A DNA stretch of 64,000 nucleotides, taken from Apostichopus japonicus. Lineage: Eukaryota > Echinodermata > Holothuroidea > Aspidochirotida > Stichopodidae. This document shows, piece after piece, positions 40,565-53,102 of this stretch. The notes below the pieces were generated by a model. The model was not told where the DNA came from. It saw nothing but the letters and a program-made list of their open reading frames with translations, and did no database searches. A program made the translations under genes and the position numbers. Every line of letters starts with the position of its first letter. Position 1 is the stretch's first letter. The stretch lies in the NCBI RefSeq assembly GCF_037975245.1, contig NC_092580.1, forward strand, positions 27,739,501-27,803,500. Direction: 5' to 3'.

Positions 40565-42514
40565 CTTGGACAGTTTTATTAGCCTAGCAGTATGTCAAAT
40601 GTATCTAGCAATGTCGCTTTCGATCCTTCTCATTCTACTAATGTCATACGGAATGCGTTGGCCTTGTGAAACCCGCATTGAATTGTTATCGAAGAGGTTG
40701 TTGATGCGTACATCTTCCTGTTCGTGCTGTGATTCAAACCCATATAATATTGATTATGACAAATGATTTTATCAATAACTCAATAATGAATCATGTTACA
40801 TCAGCTTTGGCGGTTTAGACGTGACCGATGGTATAACATAAAATCGCCCTATATTTTCTTCAACCTTCAAAGTGAGTGACCTGGCAGCGGGTCACAGATG
40901 GTCGAAACCTTAATCTATTCGTGCTTTTACTTGCATATTATATGGAATGAGAAATTTGTCGTTTTTTGGTACCGGTTGAATTTCTTCTTAGTACGTACAT
41001 TCGTACGAAGAAAATGAAATCAGGTATCAAAATTACTGATGTGAAATATGAGTGAGGGGACAACTGGGGCGTCACTAAGGTTCGACGACTGGGGGGGGGG
41101 GGTAGGGGGCAGGGATGGATAGCACTTTTTGCCCAACAAAAAAAATACTCTGTTTCCACAACAAAAGTCTCGAATTTCCAGTAACTCATAATCTTATACT
41201 TAAGCTACCAACTTGCGATATAAACCGTCAAAATTAAGTGGTAAAATATCACATTTTCGGAATTTAATGTAGAAATCGCATGAATGATATGTTAGGATGT
41301 TAAGATTTATCATCTTAGATGATTTTTTGGTGGGGAGGGTGGGGGAGGGTGGGGGCATGCATCAGACAGAACCATCATTCTATACCCGAAAGCATGGGTG
41401 GAACATCGCCCTGGTGAGGCATGGGTAGTTTCCGACAACTGTTTTCCAGAAAATTTCATGCTTTTCCCGACAAACAACAAACTTGGCTTCTTCGAATCGA
41501 TAAAGGTCGCACAATGTTTGTAGTTCCCTTGAGTCGTATCGAATATGTATGTTAAGCATGCGCACTAGCAACCGACTTTTCGTGAACATATAGAGGATCA
41601 ATATTTTTGGCAGATCGTCGAATGAAGTAGTATAACAATTAGCGACAAGAGGCATTAACTGATATTGCTGTGAAGTGAGCGCCATTGAGGGGGCAAAATT
41701 CAACTTGTTGTTTTCGTGCAAAATCGGCGAAGACTTTCTTCCAGAATCTACATATTTTCTGTATTAGATAAGCGGGCAGAGAAACAGACTGAAGATTAAC
41801 AAACCAAACATTAAAGAAGATTTTGTGACAGTGGATTTTTCTTCTTTAAAGTACAATTTGAGAAGGGCACACGAATAATTCAATATGGCGGTATAAGAAG
41901 CTGCCCCCGTGGAGGACAATTTTTGAAATACAATTTCTTTAATTTGAGGAATTTTCTAGTCTGTATATTATGTGTACAGCTTCTCCTGCATCGTAAATAT
42001 ACTTGTGACAAACTGAAGTTATTTGCTATAGTTGTTTGTTGAATTAATATGATAATAATCGTTTTGAAAAAAAGAGAAAAAAAACCTTCAAGACATAGTT
42101 TCAAAGCAAGGATGAATGGTTAAGATATATCAAGAGGAAAAACAGTAGCTAATATCAGTTTTATTTGCATGTATATACGAAACGAACGGGAACTTTGGTT
42201 TTGTCGTTAACTGGAATTAAGGTGTTTTTGCATATAAGAATCGGGACGAATTTGCTGTCATTAACGGCTATAAAGGTCTACATCGAAGATTTTATTGCGG
42301 CACTTCTATTCTGAAAAGTCTTTGTCCTCTTCGCGTTTTCATGGAACATTTTACATCATATTCTGTTTTCTTTTGATGTAATTTAAGAAATAAATCGATA
42401 CAGTCAGCTGAAATCATTTGAATCAATTATGGTGCATTGTTTAGGACCTTAAGAAAAGTAATATTTTCTTTTAATTTGTTGGCTGTCAACTCCAAGCCAT
42501 TTTTTCAGAGTACC
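40565..42514. other. Shared upstream region between two divergent secreted-protein genes
   Basis: About 1.95 kb between the mucin-like gene and lectin gene A, so it may hold both promoters. It includes a run of 10 or more G near 41091. A 113-codon minus frame (41380-41721) is not distinguishable from chance. Confidence 0.45.
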
Positions 42515-42575
42515 ATGGCAGTGCCTTTACTCTCTTTCGTTGTCATCTGTTTGGTGTTTCGTGATTTTAAAATCG
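42515..42575 (+). CDS. Lectin gene A exon 1 (signal peptide)
   Basis: ATG in context TACCATGG, a hydrophobic core, and donor ATCG|GTGAGT. Phase 1. Confidence 0.75.
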
Positions 42576-44825
42576 GTGAGTATAGCATCTTCGATCATGG
42601 GGGGGGGGGGGGTCAACCGCGATTTTCGTAAGAGGGGGGGGACTGCGGGGATCCCCCACCTCTTTTGAGAAAGTTTTATCAACTGGAGGGTGCTAAGGTG
42701 TAATAAGGTGCTAGATTTTGTAACTTTTGAAACAACGTTGAACTGACAATTTTGATTTTATGTTTGCCGTTCGCTATATGAGTAGAAGTAGAAGTAAAAC
42801 ATTATGTTATCGAACACCTTACCCCTCCCCCTCTGGTCCCCCCCCCCCTCAATAGCGAATATGTTACCACCCAGATAGTGACAGTTTCGTGTATACACGC
42901 AATAACCATATTAATACTGTACTTTGTAACGATATTAATACCGAGGTTGGCTTAAGTTTACATTTTCACTCATGGAGTTTCATCAATATAGTCATCGTGT
43001 ATAGGACCTACAGAAGAAAGAAAGAGTAAAATACATTTTGTTTGAAAAAATGAGTCCAATTCCCCCACCCCCCCCCCCCCCATCCACCACCACCCCACCC
43101 CGAAAGTCTCCTGGTCGACCTGCATGTGAGTGTAATATAAAGAAGTTAATTCCAGTCATATTTTATATATCAAATTTGACAGATCAACATATTCTTCTGG
43201 ATTAAGTAATATTAATTAATTTCTTCATCTCACTTTACTTGTTATAGCTCCTTTGAATCATGTTTTATGGAAGTTTTTTTTTGCGCTTTATACATATTAT
43301 TTATCTCTATTACTTTCTATCTTGTTTATAGTTGTTGGTGAAAGCCAACATGACACGGCCGCACAGACTAGGTATAGAGGAACATTTAAGTGTACAAACC
43401 ATGTCAAAAGCACCACCCAAACGGAATTTTCTTCTACTATCACGCCAACTGATGATGATGGTAATAAAACCAATCTCTCTGAAGATTATGCAATGGTTTC
43501 CTACTTCTATCTTAAAGTTCCAATTTGCTACAACGGCGTAAAGATTAACTTGGGGACCCGGGGGGCCAAGTGACCCCTAAAGCGAGTGACGTGCGCAATT
43601 GCGAGACCGCACTATTGCGCAATGAGATTCGGGTCCCTGACGTTGTGGGCAGCCCAGGGCTTCGAAACCCCCCCCCCCCCACCCCACTTCATTTCAACTC
43701 GTGAAGTTACACCGTGGGTTAGATTGCTTTGTATTATCTCTCGTTTAACTGCTTATATTCCCTATGAAACACTCCTGCACTTTGAACAAAGTGCTTTGTA
43801 TTAAAAATCACTAGAATTGACCCTAAATATGCTAGGGAGCCAAATACATGGTCACTCGTGCTCCAACTTCAAAAACCATTATTCTGCCGCCATATTTATT
43901 CCTTACTGAGACATAACTTATGTATTATGTTAGTTAACATTCCTTGATGTTTTGAAAATAATATGGAGATTCAGGAAATTGGTATTTTCCCCAAAAATAG
44001 CGATTTTTAGCATAATAAACTTTGTATTGATGTAATTAACTTTCGATGTATTGTTGTACCGTAGTTATTCTTCCTTAAACAAGTATCAAATGTCATTTAG
44101 TATTGATCATTTATTTTGGAAACATACTTAACCTTGATTTCAAAAATTCCGAAATTAAAAAGAGTTTTTCACACAATACTATGCTAACAGTTCTGACTCT
44201 CCCAAGCAATATAGAAAAATGAGCAAAATATATAGAGAAATTAATATCGGAAATTATTTAAGAGCCAAGCTGAAAAAAGAAGAGGTTCTTCTGAAATTTT
44301 ATCGAAAAGCAAGCCCTTTTCAAATAAGTTCCCGATATGGTAGTATATAAGCTATAATAGCCAACATTCACTGTCAAAGATGCAATAGGAAAATATGTTA
44401 CTATCTCTCCATAGAGTCTACGTTAGGCAACGTTTACACCACACAAGATACGAAGCCTATATCCACCGCAAGAACGGATATGCCAACAGGTTCGTTTTGC
44501 CCTTTCTGGTCCAATCTTGCTGCTTTTTTTTCCCTTCTTCGGTCTCTTTTGCATTCTCTAATTTAATTCTTTACTAACTGTCTCTACGTAATGCCTACGT
44601 CACATCACGGTACCACTTTGCAAGATATGAGAACGGCCTCCTCCGCCGGTTAGGATATAGGTCTAACAACAGGATCGTACCTATTGTATCTTACACACAA
44701 TAGAGAAATGAAACCTGCCTCTTCTCTCTTGCAGTGTTCCACTAGTCTCATCTAGTATCAACATATATTCCGCTCTGTCCAATGGACATAGAGCACTCTG
44801 CGCCAAGATAGACGCCAACCTACTC

Positions 44826-44859
<34 letters not shown>

Positions 44860-47800
44860 GTATATATTTTTATATATACTTAATTAGTAATGAATATATA
44901 TATATACATTCTTTGGAAAAAGCTGTAACCGTCTTTTGTTTGGTATTGTAATAATTTTCCATCAAATTGTTCGATCGATTGTATAAAATATCGTTTTAAA
45001 ACTAAACAATACAGCTCGTTGTATGTATTAACCGGATAGACAGAATGAGCACTTAATAGTTCGAGAAAACAAAGAACTCGCACTATATTGTATCTAACAG
45101 TTATTATTGTCTTTTTCTATTGATTGTGTGACTATATTGATTGTGTGACTATAGACCAAAATAGCATTAGATATAAATATATAGATTGTGATCTTCGTGT
45201 AATATGACATGTACTTAGCATGTGGAAAAATCAAGGCAAACGTGGTATGAAAACACTTCAATGAAGGACGGTTTTGATTCTTATGAAAGCAAACAAAAAC
45301 ATCAAGTAAGATCTACGGCATGTTCCGGCCATTAAAAGAAACAAAGTAACATATAGGTCCGTGCAATGTAAATACAAGTAAAAAATAGAACAGAAAGAAT
45401 AGAACAGAAATGAAAGACTAGCTAAAATGATGTCTTTATTAAAAAGGTGTTACTCATTACTTAGCCAACTGCAGTGCAGCTATACGAAAGGCAGAATCTT
45501 TGTTATGCCGTGCACATCATTATTTAACGTCATATGGAAGAAAGCCTAAGCGTATTTATTTAGCAAGAGACATATAGGCCTATACACGAAGCTTTACACC
45601 TTAACCCAAGCATCTTCGGCCGAATTCTAGCCCGATCTTTTCTGGGGAAGGGGGTGGGGAGGGAGGGGAGGAGTGTCCCCAATTTCGCAGGTTTATATTT
45701 CTACTCAGTATATATAACAAATGTTGTTTTCATCTATTTCCGTCATCTTTTTTGTTGTTTTTTTATTGGTCTATTTAAATTTGATTTTCTTCGTGGTAAT
45801 AATGTCAAGTACTCTCACGAAATGTTTGTCCAGTTTTCTTAATTTTGCTATTTCACTGAATCAATTGGGCCTGATTAACAAATCTTTCTAGAAGACTTAT
45901 TTTTTTTTTGTGATCGATGACATATTTTACACTTTTGCAAATTTATTTTCCCTTCTAACATTTTCTCTCTCTATATCTCTCTCAGGTTCAACGCATTTGA
46001 CCTCAACCTACGCGAACCTTGAAACCTCTCCCATTACTATGAATACTCCAACAGGTAACACAATTCTAGAAGAAGAAGAAAAAGGTCATTGTTTAAACAG
46101 TCCGATATTTTTAATTAGAAAAATAAAATAATCCTCTTCTTATGCCAAATGAACAGATTCATTCTATAGTAACTTCTATATGGATGTAACCGTACAAGTC
46201 CATTTATTAAATTCATGGGTTTGCAAATTATTTTACCTTACGCACATTTTTTTCTCTCAATATCTCTCTCAGGTTCGACACCTTTGACCTCAACCTACGC
46301 AAATCCTGAAACCTCTCCCATTACAACGAATACCCCAACAGGTAACACAATTCTAGAGAAAAAACAGTTATTGTTTAAAACAGTCCGATATTTTCCATTA
46401 AATAAAAGAGAAATAATCCTCTTCTAATGCCATTAGTATAACTTCTAAATGGATGTAACTGTACAAGTCAATTAGTTAAATTCATGGGTTTGCAAATTAA
46501 TATTTTCCATCTCTATATCTCTCTCAGGTTCAACGCCTTTGACCTCAACCTACGCGAATCTTGAAACCTCTCCCATTACTACGAATACCCCAACAGGTAA
46601 CACAAAAAACAGTTATTGTTTAAAAAAAGTCTGTTATTTTTCATTAGAAAAATGAAATAATCCTCTTCTTATGCCAAATAAGGAGATTCATTCTATAGTA
46701 TAACTTTTAAATGGATGTACCCGTACAAGTCCATTGTTTAAATTCATGGGTTTCCCAACCACGTGAACATGCAGTTGCAATGTTTGACCAGAATAACACA
46801 AAGTTATACCAAACCAACACTAAACAGAGCTTTGTATGGGACACCTTCCGACCCGAACCCTATATGCAAAATATACTAGGTATATATCTCATGAGTAGAA
46901 TTACCCTTGGACTGAGTACGAATATATACGTATTGATTCCATTATATTATAGACAAGCTAGCCGTATTTTAGGATATAATCAGCTAACGGTGGACTTATC
47001 ATATCAACATTATAATTGAGGCTAAGCTTAACACCGTTCTTGACGATAACACCCCCCCCCCCCCATATATTGATCTTAATAGTGCAATTATGCAATAATC
47101 ACTTGTGGTGGACGAATGAGATTACCTTATGCTGCAACAAACCGACACAAATCATCGTTTATCCCTCGTTGCATTAAACTTCATAACAATCTATTTAATC
47201 GTTTCTGGCTTCTGGTATTTTAACTATTTTACTTATCTAAAATGTTTTATCTAAATGTCTTTGTCTCATAATCTGTTTTATTTCTTTCGTAAAAGTGACG
47301 CACGGTGACTTAGGGATTTGTTTTTCAATGCGTGCGTGCAAGAATCACCCACTAAAGTACTAAAGTAGTGGCAACGCCTTATCAAAACTCAAAAAGCTGG
47401 CTTATAAACTTTAATCTTTTCTGATCTTATAATCTCTTTTATAACAGCCGTAGCCGCCGACAGAGCCTGTTCTCATCAGTACAATGCATTCTGTTACGAA
47501 TTATTTTACGATGAGAAAACTTTTGCCGAAGCTCATAGGACCTGCCTAAGTCTGGGCTCTGGTTCGAATCTAGCTAGCATCGCTGATCAATATGAGAATG
47601 ATTTCCTAAAGGTTTTGATCGTGGACCATTCATCGCAACCTGAAGTAGATTACTGGATAGGATTGACTAACACACGATACCGATGGTTTAACGGAAGACT
47701 GTTACTGTTCGCTAACTTCAACCAAGATCTTAGCAACTGTGTTGTTGTTAATGGGAACGACTTCTCGTGGAAGTCCAACCCATGTGAGGATACCGAAATA

Positions 47801-50049
47801 TTTGTGTGTGAGAAAAAGAAAGGTAACGTTACTTTAAATTCCTTTTTTTCTCTCTTCATATCTGTGTTTAATATATCACGTGACAATTCATAAAGGAGGA
47901 TATAATTAGCCTTTTCTTTTTAAGTCATTAGTGCAAAAATAGAACATCACTCATGAGCATGAAACTCGAACAAACTGATTCCCTCTCAACCCCATGCACC
48001 CCCCCCCCCCCCACACCTCATGTTACGTTAAGTGAGAATATAACACAGAACTAGCTTTTATTGGGTTAATTTAATTTATTTCGTCAGAGGTTTGGTGTTG
48101 TTGGCTCCAGTTGAGTTAGTTGCACTTGGCTTTATCTTTCATTATTTTGTATCTGAGTGCTTGGTACCCAGTCGTGCGGTTAGATTTAATGAATCAAATG
48201 GCTCAACAGTTAACATTTAAGGTTGTACTTGACTTCCCCGTTTTTATTGATTTATTCCCCTACCCCCTCCCCCCCCCCTCCTGCCCATTACACATACCTC
48301 TACACTTCTCGATTCGGAAGGTTCAATATCAGGCTTTCGAATAGTTGGAAAATCTCCCAATTCCATATCGATAAATCACCAAATATACGTTAATATGTAT
48401 ATTTGTTATTTAATCGCTGTCATTAAATTATTGCGATTTTGCGTATAATATCAACCAATGGCAAGCATTCGTGTTCATTCATGTGTAACGGACCATTGCA
48501 TAGAGGATCCCTCCCATGTTAGAACTAATATTTGCACGGTTAATTCCGCGACGTTTAACTTTATATAGGTGTCGCACTGCAATTAATTGCTCCTATTGAC
48601 TTACACACTAAATTCATCATTTTCCAAGTTGCATCTAAGCATTTTCTATTTTGAAATTACTAGCGATATCATAAAAACGTACAAAAAAATATGCTCAAGG
48701 GGGGCGGTCGCCCCTTAGCCCCCCCCCCCTTGGCTACGCGCCTGTATTCAATGTTTGACATCATGAACGTTTAGACTTTGAGCTAGAAGAGGCCAAAGTT
48801 TAGCATGGTGCTTCCTCCGCCCATCTGTCAGCTCTCGCTGCGGAACCTCCTTGTTTCATTCGGGATTTTATAAAATGCCGCTAAATCATCTTCTGATTTT
48901 TTTTTTTGGACCATCGGTACTTTATCTCATCCTCTTCAATATCCAAGAATCAAAAGAATTATGGTAAACAATTCACTTCAGTAGGTCAATTTAGGTTTAT
49001 TTCCAGACGGTTAGGCGAACGCACACGACGCTAGTATAGTGGTATATGGTACCTATATGCGAGAAAATGTAAAAAAAGCAGGGAACGCTTGCAGGGCCAA
49101 CCTAACTAGATAGTCGGTCTTATGGTATATACTTCTAGTGAATCACACCAATTATCCATAACCCATGCTAAGAAATGTCCACAGGAAATATGCGAATGAA
49201 GTGTGTTGTTTTGTTCATGGAAATTGTATTATTTATATCGGATATATATCCTTAGAATTAAGCCACACTGTGATAATATGCGCGATATAACGCAATCATC
49301 CGCTGCAGTCGAAGAGCTGCAGTGTTATCCGTTGCGCGATGACTCGAGTGCCTGCGACTTTGCTTAGAAGGTAAAATGACCGGGTAACTCTCGATAACAT
49401 GCGTGCACAAGTCTTCCTAGTGGCTGTACGGGTTCCACGTACACTGTGTTTTCTGTTTGGTGATTTTTCAAGATCTAAATGCCACGTACGGTGAGCGTGA
49501 ATGACGTCATGTTTTTTCTTCATCTTAAAGCCATTTGTATTCTGGTTCGTATTGATTATTCTTTATAATACTAGAATCCCCGGAGTCAGGATTTCTTTCT
49601 TTTAATGGTTGTATTTTCTCCTAATGATTAATTAACATTGAAACAATGTAGAGATATCTTGCTTTGTTGCAGGCGGTGATACACCTTGTAGTGAATATGA
49701 GTACAACGGGTCCTGTTATACGAAGAGCCTTGTTCCGGGAAGTATCATTTTTGCCATAAATGAGTGTTCCAATAATGGCGCTGATCTTCTTCAAATTGAG
49801 ACATACGACGAACAACAGTTTTTAGAGGACAACGCGATCGGAACTGATGACTTGTGGTTAAATTTAAATACAACCGGTAGTAACGGACACTCTTGGTCTG
49901 ATGGGACCAACATGAACTATGACTACTTTGGATCTGAGTATAAGCAAAATGGAGGGATTTGTTTTCGTTTAAACAGAGATGATGGCTGGCACTGGAATGA
50001 TGATAATTGTAATTCTAAACATAACTTCGTATGTAAATGGACCAGGTAA
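42515..50049 (+). CDS. Lectin gene A: secreted protein with triple stalk exon and two C-type lectin domains
   Basis: Exons: 42515-42575, 43332-43460, 45986-46054, 46273-46341, 46528-46596, 47448-47822 and 49673-50049. All introns are phase 1 with GT/AG ends, giving 382 residues and stop TAA. Residues 1-20 form a signal peptide (MAVPLLSFVVICLVF). Residues 21-63 are a short segment with GTFKCT. Residues 64-132 are three near-identical Thr/Ser/Pro stalk modules. Residues ~138-255 are C-type lectin domain 1 with paired Cys, DYWIGLTNT and CEDTEIFVC. Residues ~261-382 are domain 2 with DDLWLNLNTT, GWHWNDDNC and HNFVC. Domain 2 keeps the WND calcium-ligand motif; domain 1 does not (FSWKSNPC), and neither shows a clear EPN or QPD motif, so sugar specificity cannot be read. 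It probably acts outside the cell, perhaps in recognition or mucosal coating. An upstream in-frame ATG at 42437 would spoil the signal peptide. The last codons could instead splice at AG|GTAACT, but phase favours the stop. Confidence 0.85.
42576..43331 (+). other. Lectin gene A intron 1
   Basis: It contains a run of 12 or more G starting 24 bp after the donor and several C runs (near 42839 and 43069). Confidence 0.6.
43332..43460 (+). CDS. Lectin gene A exon 2 (GTFKCT segment)
   Basis: Acceptor TTTATAG and donor GATG|GTAATA. It encodes VVGESQHDTAAQTRYRGTFK, then CTNHVKSTTQTEFSSTITPT. The KGTF/RGTF-x-CT core is shared with exon 2 of the downstream paralogue at 60207. Confidence 0.7.
43461..45985 (+). 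other. Lectin gene A intron 2
   Basis: A long intron with a TA microsatellite (44828-44880), a tandem 17-bp duplication near 45119-45153 (ATTGATTGTGTGACTAT twice) and a C run at 43671. Confidence 0.55.
44828..44880. repeat. TA-rich microsatellite
   Basis: (TA)n with short T and AG interruptions. Confidence 0.85.
45986..46054 (+). CDS. Lectin gene A exon 3 (stalk copy 1)
   Basis: CTCTCAG | exon | GTAACA, phase 1-1. It encodes STHLTSTYANLETSPITMNT, then PTG. Confidence 0.78.
46273..46341 (+). CDS. Lectin gene A exon 4 (stalk copy 2)
   Basis: Same splice sites and phase as copy 1. It encodes STPLTSTYANPETSPITTNT, then PTG. Confidence 0.78.
46528..46596 (+). CDS. Lectin gene A exon 5 (stalk copy 3)
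   Basis: Same splice sites and phase. It encodes STPLTSTYANLETSPITTNT, then PTG. Confidence 0.78.
47448..47822 (+). CDS. Lectin gene A exon 6 (C-type lectin domain 1)
   Basis: Acceptor TATAACAG and donor AAAG|GTAACG. A whole domain in one exon: ACSHQYNAFCYELF, FAEAHRTCLSLG, NLASIADQYEN, DYWIGLTN, NCVVVNGNDFSW, PCEDTEIFVCE. The long-form N-terminal Cys pair is present. The usual calcium-site WND is replaced by FSW, so calcium binding is doubtful. Confidence 0.9.
47823..49672 (+). other. Lectin gene A intron 6
   Basis: It contains the truncated hAT-type fragment at 48618-48744 and a dispersed repeat block near 48571-48617. The rest is AT-rich and featureless. Confidence 0.55.
48618..48744. 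mobile_element. Left-truncated hAT-type miniature element fragment
   Basis: It matches the right part of the element at 60795-61442: GTTGCATCTAAGCATTTTC, ATGCTCAAGGGG, a C run and the end CTTGGCTACGCGCCTG. The left end is missing. Confidence 0.65.
49673..50049 (+). CDS. Lectin gene A exon 7 (C-type lectin domain 2, stop)
   Basis: Acceptor GTTGCAG, terminal TAA. Motifs: PCSEYEYNGSCY, INECSNNGADLLQIET, DLWLNL (the WIGL position), GGICFRLNRDDGWHWNDDNC and NFVCKW. It carries the WND motif and all six expected Cys. Confidence 0.9.
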
Positions 50050-50408
50050 CTGCATATATGACTATAAATCATACATCAACCAACAAAGCAGAACGAAAAC
50101 TCAAGTAAGGTTAAAAATATATGAAAGGAATTTTTGACGATATCAAAAGTATTATGATGACGTCATGTTTACTATAAGAAACTTCTTGACGTTACGTTCA
50201 AGATATTATTTGACTTATCATTGATCACGAGTAAGTTTGAACAAGCGAATGAACGGCGATCTATACATGAGCTTTCCTGATGACGTCATATTTCGGAGAA
50301 GAGTACGTGGTCCAAAGTGAATTGGTCGACATATAAAGTATCCTAATGACGTCATATGTTTGTGCTAAGGAGTTTCTTGACGTCACGGATCAAAGCATTA
50401 TATGACTA

Positions 50409-51400
50409 TTCTTCTTCTTCTTCTTCTTCTTCCAGTATAGTGCTAACTTCATCTTTGAAGACTCGTGCACTTGATTGACAGGTTGGCTTTGTGGACATTA
50501 GTCTAACTGGATAAGGTTTTTAAAGCTTCAGCAGATTGGGCCCCTCAGATAGATAGTTCCAATCACGTACAGTACGGGGGAAAAGACATCCTATAATAGT
50601 CTCTAGAACAATGTGGATAATGATATATGGCTTGGGTGTTTTCACATCTGGTTGGAACTTGGTGGTTCTTTGAGGTGCAGGCGCGTAGCCAAGGGGGGGG
50701 CGAAGGGGGCAGCCGCCCCCCCCCCCCCCCCTTGAGCAAATTTTTTAAATTTTTTTTAATGTTTTATATGATATCGCTAGTATTTTCAAAAGAAAAATGC
50801 TAATATGCAACTGACAATGCCTGGGAAGTGCCATTTCCTGCGATCTGGGAGGCATTTTCAGCCAAAATTTTCTTGTACGCTTCGCGCCAATCATGGTGGC
50901 GCTACGCTTAGGTAGTTTGCAATGCCGAATCTACAGTTTCGCCCCTCCCTTGGCAAATTCCTGGCTACGCGCCTGTTGAGGTAAGATATTATGCTGGATC
51001 AATGGCTACCAACTGGTTCTGCATTTTGTAGAACATTGTCAACCCTCGATATTCTATAGTCTTTCGGCTAGAGGTTTCCTACCTAGATCTTGGAGCATCG
51101 TCCCAACACTTGATGTGGGGTGGTAACGATGGAGGGCTAACATTGCAGCACGTCTTTAAAACAGTGTTTCTGTACTCCAGGATTGTAAGCTTGTGGTTTG
51201 ACACTGGTATTTCTGATGTTAATATTGCGACGAAGGAAATTGAGGAAGTGTGTTGCTTTAGAGGTGAGATAATCTACCTGCTTATACCAACGTAAATCGT
51301 GAGTGATGTGAACTCCCAGATATTTGATAAACTGGACGTGCTTAAGTTCCAAACCATGGTGGGTGTATAGGCGAAAATCTTTGGTTTGCGTTTGCGAGTG
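50409..51400 (-). mobile_element. LINE (non-LTR retrotransposon) 3' part, interrupted by an hAT-type element
   Basis: Read on the minus strand it encodes IKYLGVHITHDLRWYKQVDY and then FLRRNINIRN, a typical reverse-transcriptase C-terminal region. Below the inserted element it continues with FPRTVRDWNYLSEGPNLL. Stops and a frameshift show it is dead. It ends in a (GAA)n tail, seen as TTC repeats at 50409-50432. Confidence 0.8.
50678..50975. mobile_element. hAT-type miniature element, 298 bp, complete
   Basis: The ends are CAGGCGCGTAGCCAAGGG and CCTGGCTACGCGCCTG (inverted). The 8-bp flanks are TTGAGGTG and TTGAGGTA, a target duplication with one change. It sits inside the LINE fragment. The interior has no gene, with a G run and a C run near one end. 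Confidence 0.85.
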
Positions 51401-52059
51401 ATACTAATGATGATGACAAACAAGTACGCTTGAACATGAACTTTTCGACATCCTGGTGTGACGTCATGTTTTCTCTGAAAAGGTTCTTGACGTCACGAAT
51501 CAAAACATTATATTATAACTAACCGTAATGTTGACAAATGAAAACAAAGACATGTTGAACAAGGCTAAATAAATGAAGGAAAGGGTTGTCGATTATATGA
51601 CCTATCCTGATGACGTCATCGTGTGGAGAAGGTTACGTGATTCCAAGGAGCGTGGTCGACATAAACGTAACCTCAAGGCGTAATGTTTTTAAGGAGTTTA
51701 TTGACGTCAAGGATCAGTACATTCCATAATAACTTATTTCTGGTGAAAAACGCCTATTTTGAATGAGTGTTAAAGAATAGAATGAAATCTATCGATGTAA
51801 TGCGGCTAATAACTTGATGACATCATATCTTTACTCTGAGCAGATTCTTGACGTCATGAATCATTACATTGTATAACTAAATGATTATGATGAAAAAGAA
51901 ATATCTTTGGACAGTTCAACATGAATGAGTGACGATATGTCGCTATAATTGTATCATGATGGTGACGTCATAATTTCTCCAAGGAGGTCCTTGACGTAAC
52001 GGATCGAAATTTCCATAGTTAATTATAGAACAAGTCGAAATCAATGAAAGGAAGGGATG

Positions 52060-52277
52060 TATTATTATTATTCATTTTCTTGTAACATTTTTTGTTGTTG
52101 TCATACTTTGTACCTTTGTTATACTTTGTCAGTATGTATTTTGGGGATACCTCACGTACAAGTTCTTATGAACTTTTCGAGGATCCCCACAACCATATAC
52201 TTTGTATGTATATACTTGAATTATGTAAAATGTTGATAACGTTGATTGTTGAAATATAGTTGAACAAACAAAAATGT
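52060..52277 (+). mobile_element. Possible LINE 3' tail fragment
   Basis: It contains the hairpin-like GTTCTTATGAACTTTTCGAGGATCC block and the ending GAAATATAGTTGAACAAACA, similar to LINE 3' ends remembered from other genomes. No coding part remains. Confidence 0.35.
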
Positions 52278-53102
52278 GTCGACACAGGTCTATCCTGATG
52301 ACGTCATGTTCAAAGAATGCTTTACGTGATTGAAAGAGAAGTGGTTGACATAAATGTATCTTGATGTTAAGTGATATTTAAGAGATAAAATGTCATTGCA
52401 ACTGATCTGTAGTAGTGCTGATAGTCTTAATAGATTAATCGCCAGTAGTCGCGATTACACTTTGGAAGTTCGATTCATCGCGCTCAAAACCTAAGTTGCG
52501 ACTACAAACTAGCACTACACATAAACTGCTTTTGAATAATGGCCTAACCTATCAAAAACAACGCTGAAGCAGTTTGCCAGCAAATATTGCAAAAGTACAG
52601 GTTCACTATAGCACTGTGCAATGTTTAAATTCGGTAAGCACCTGCTCCGGTCAGATTCATGCATTTACTTGTCAGTAATACACTTTTTCTGCAGTGCAAC
52701 ATTCAGTCCTAGCAATGTTTGATCATGATTGCGCATAATTGCAAATTTGTAAGTTATAAATTTTTTACGATTGCCAAAGTATTTGTCATTTCATCAAATA
52801 TGTTTACATATACTTCATTACTGGTCTGGATCACAATTATCGGATGTCTGATCGAGTGTGTCGATGTAGTTAAATTTCAATGTGCCTGTTTTCGCGCTAG
52901 GCTAGAGCCTAGCCTAGAAAGTTGAATGTCCTTCTACAGAAAACTCTTGCATACTAATCATCACACCGCTACAAGGTGTTACATCTATTCATTGTTTGCA
53001 CATTTGCTTTTATTATTGCTAGTAGTTGTGTTAGCCTCGTAGATTCATTGGTAAGTTTTTGATTTCTTATGGACGATTTTAAGACATTTTATAGATTGCA
53101 AG

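Larger units (their letters stand above)
45986..46752 (+). repeat. Tandem triplication of stalk exon plus intron
   Basis: Three units start at 45986, 46273 and 46528 (spacing 287 and 255 bp). Each has a 69-bp exon, GGTAACAC after it, the intronic words AATAATCCTCTTCT and ATTCATGGGTTT, and a T/C-rich CTCTCAG acceptor for the next. All three exons remain intact. Confidence 0.92.
50050..52400. repeat. Diverged repeat field rich in TGACGTCA palindromes, broken by LINE fragments
   Basis: GACGTCA-containing sites recur near 50158, 50281, 50347, 50384, 51460, 51489, 51612, 51703, 51851, 51963 and 52299, alternating GATGACGTCAT and TTCTTGACGTCACG with the shared words GGTCGACATAAA and ATCAAAACATTATA. 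The LINE fragment at 50409-51400 splits the field. Confidence 0.65.

Noticed and set aside
41380-41721. 113-codon minus frame
   Set aside because: No family pattern, no splice sites and no signal peptide; frames of this length occur elsewhere in the window by chance.
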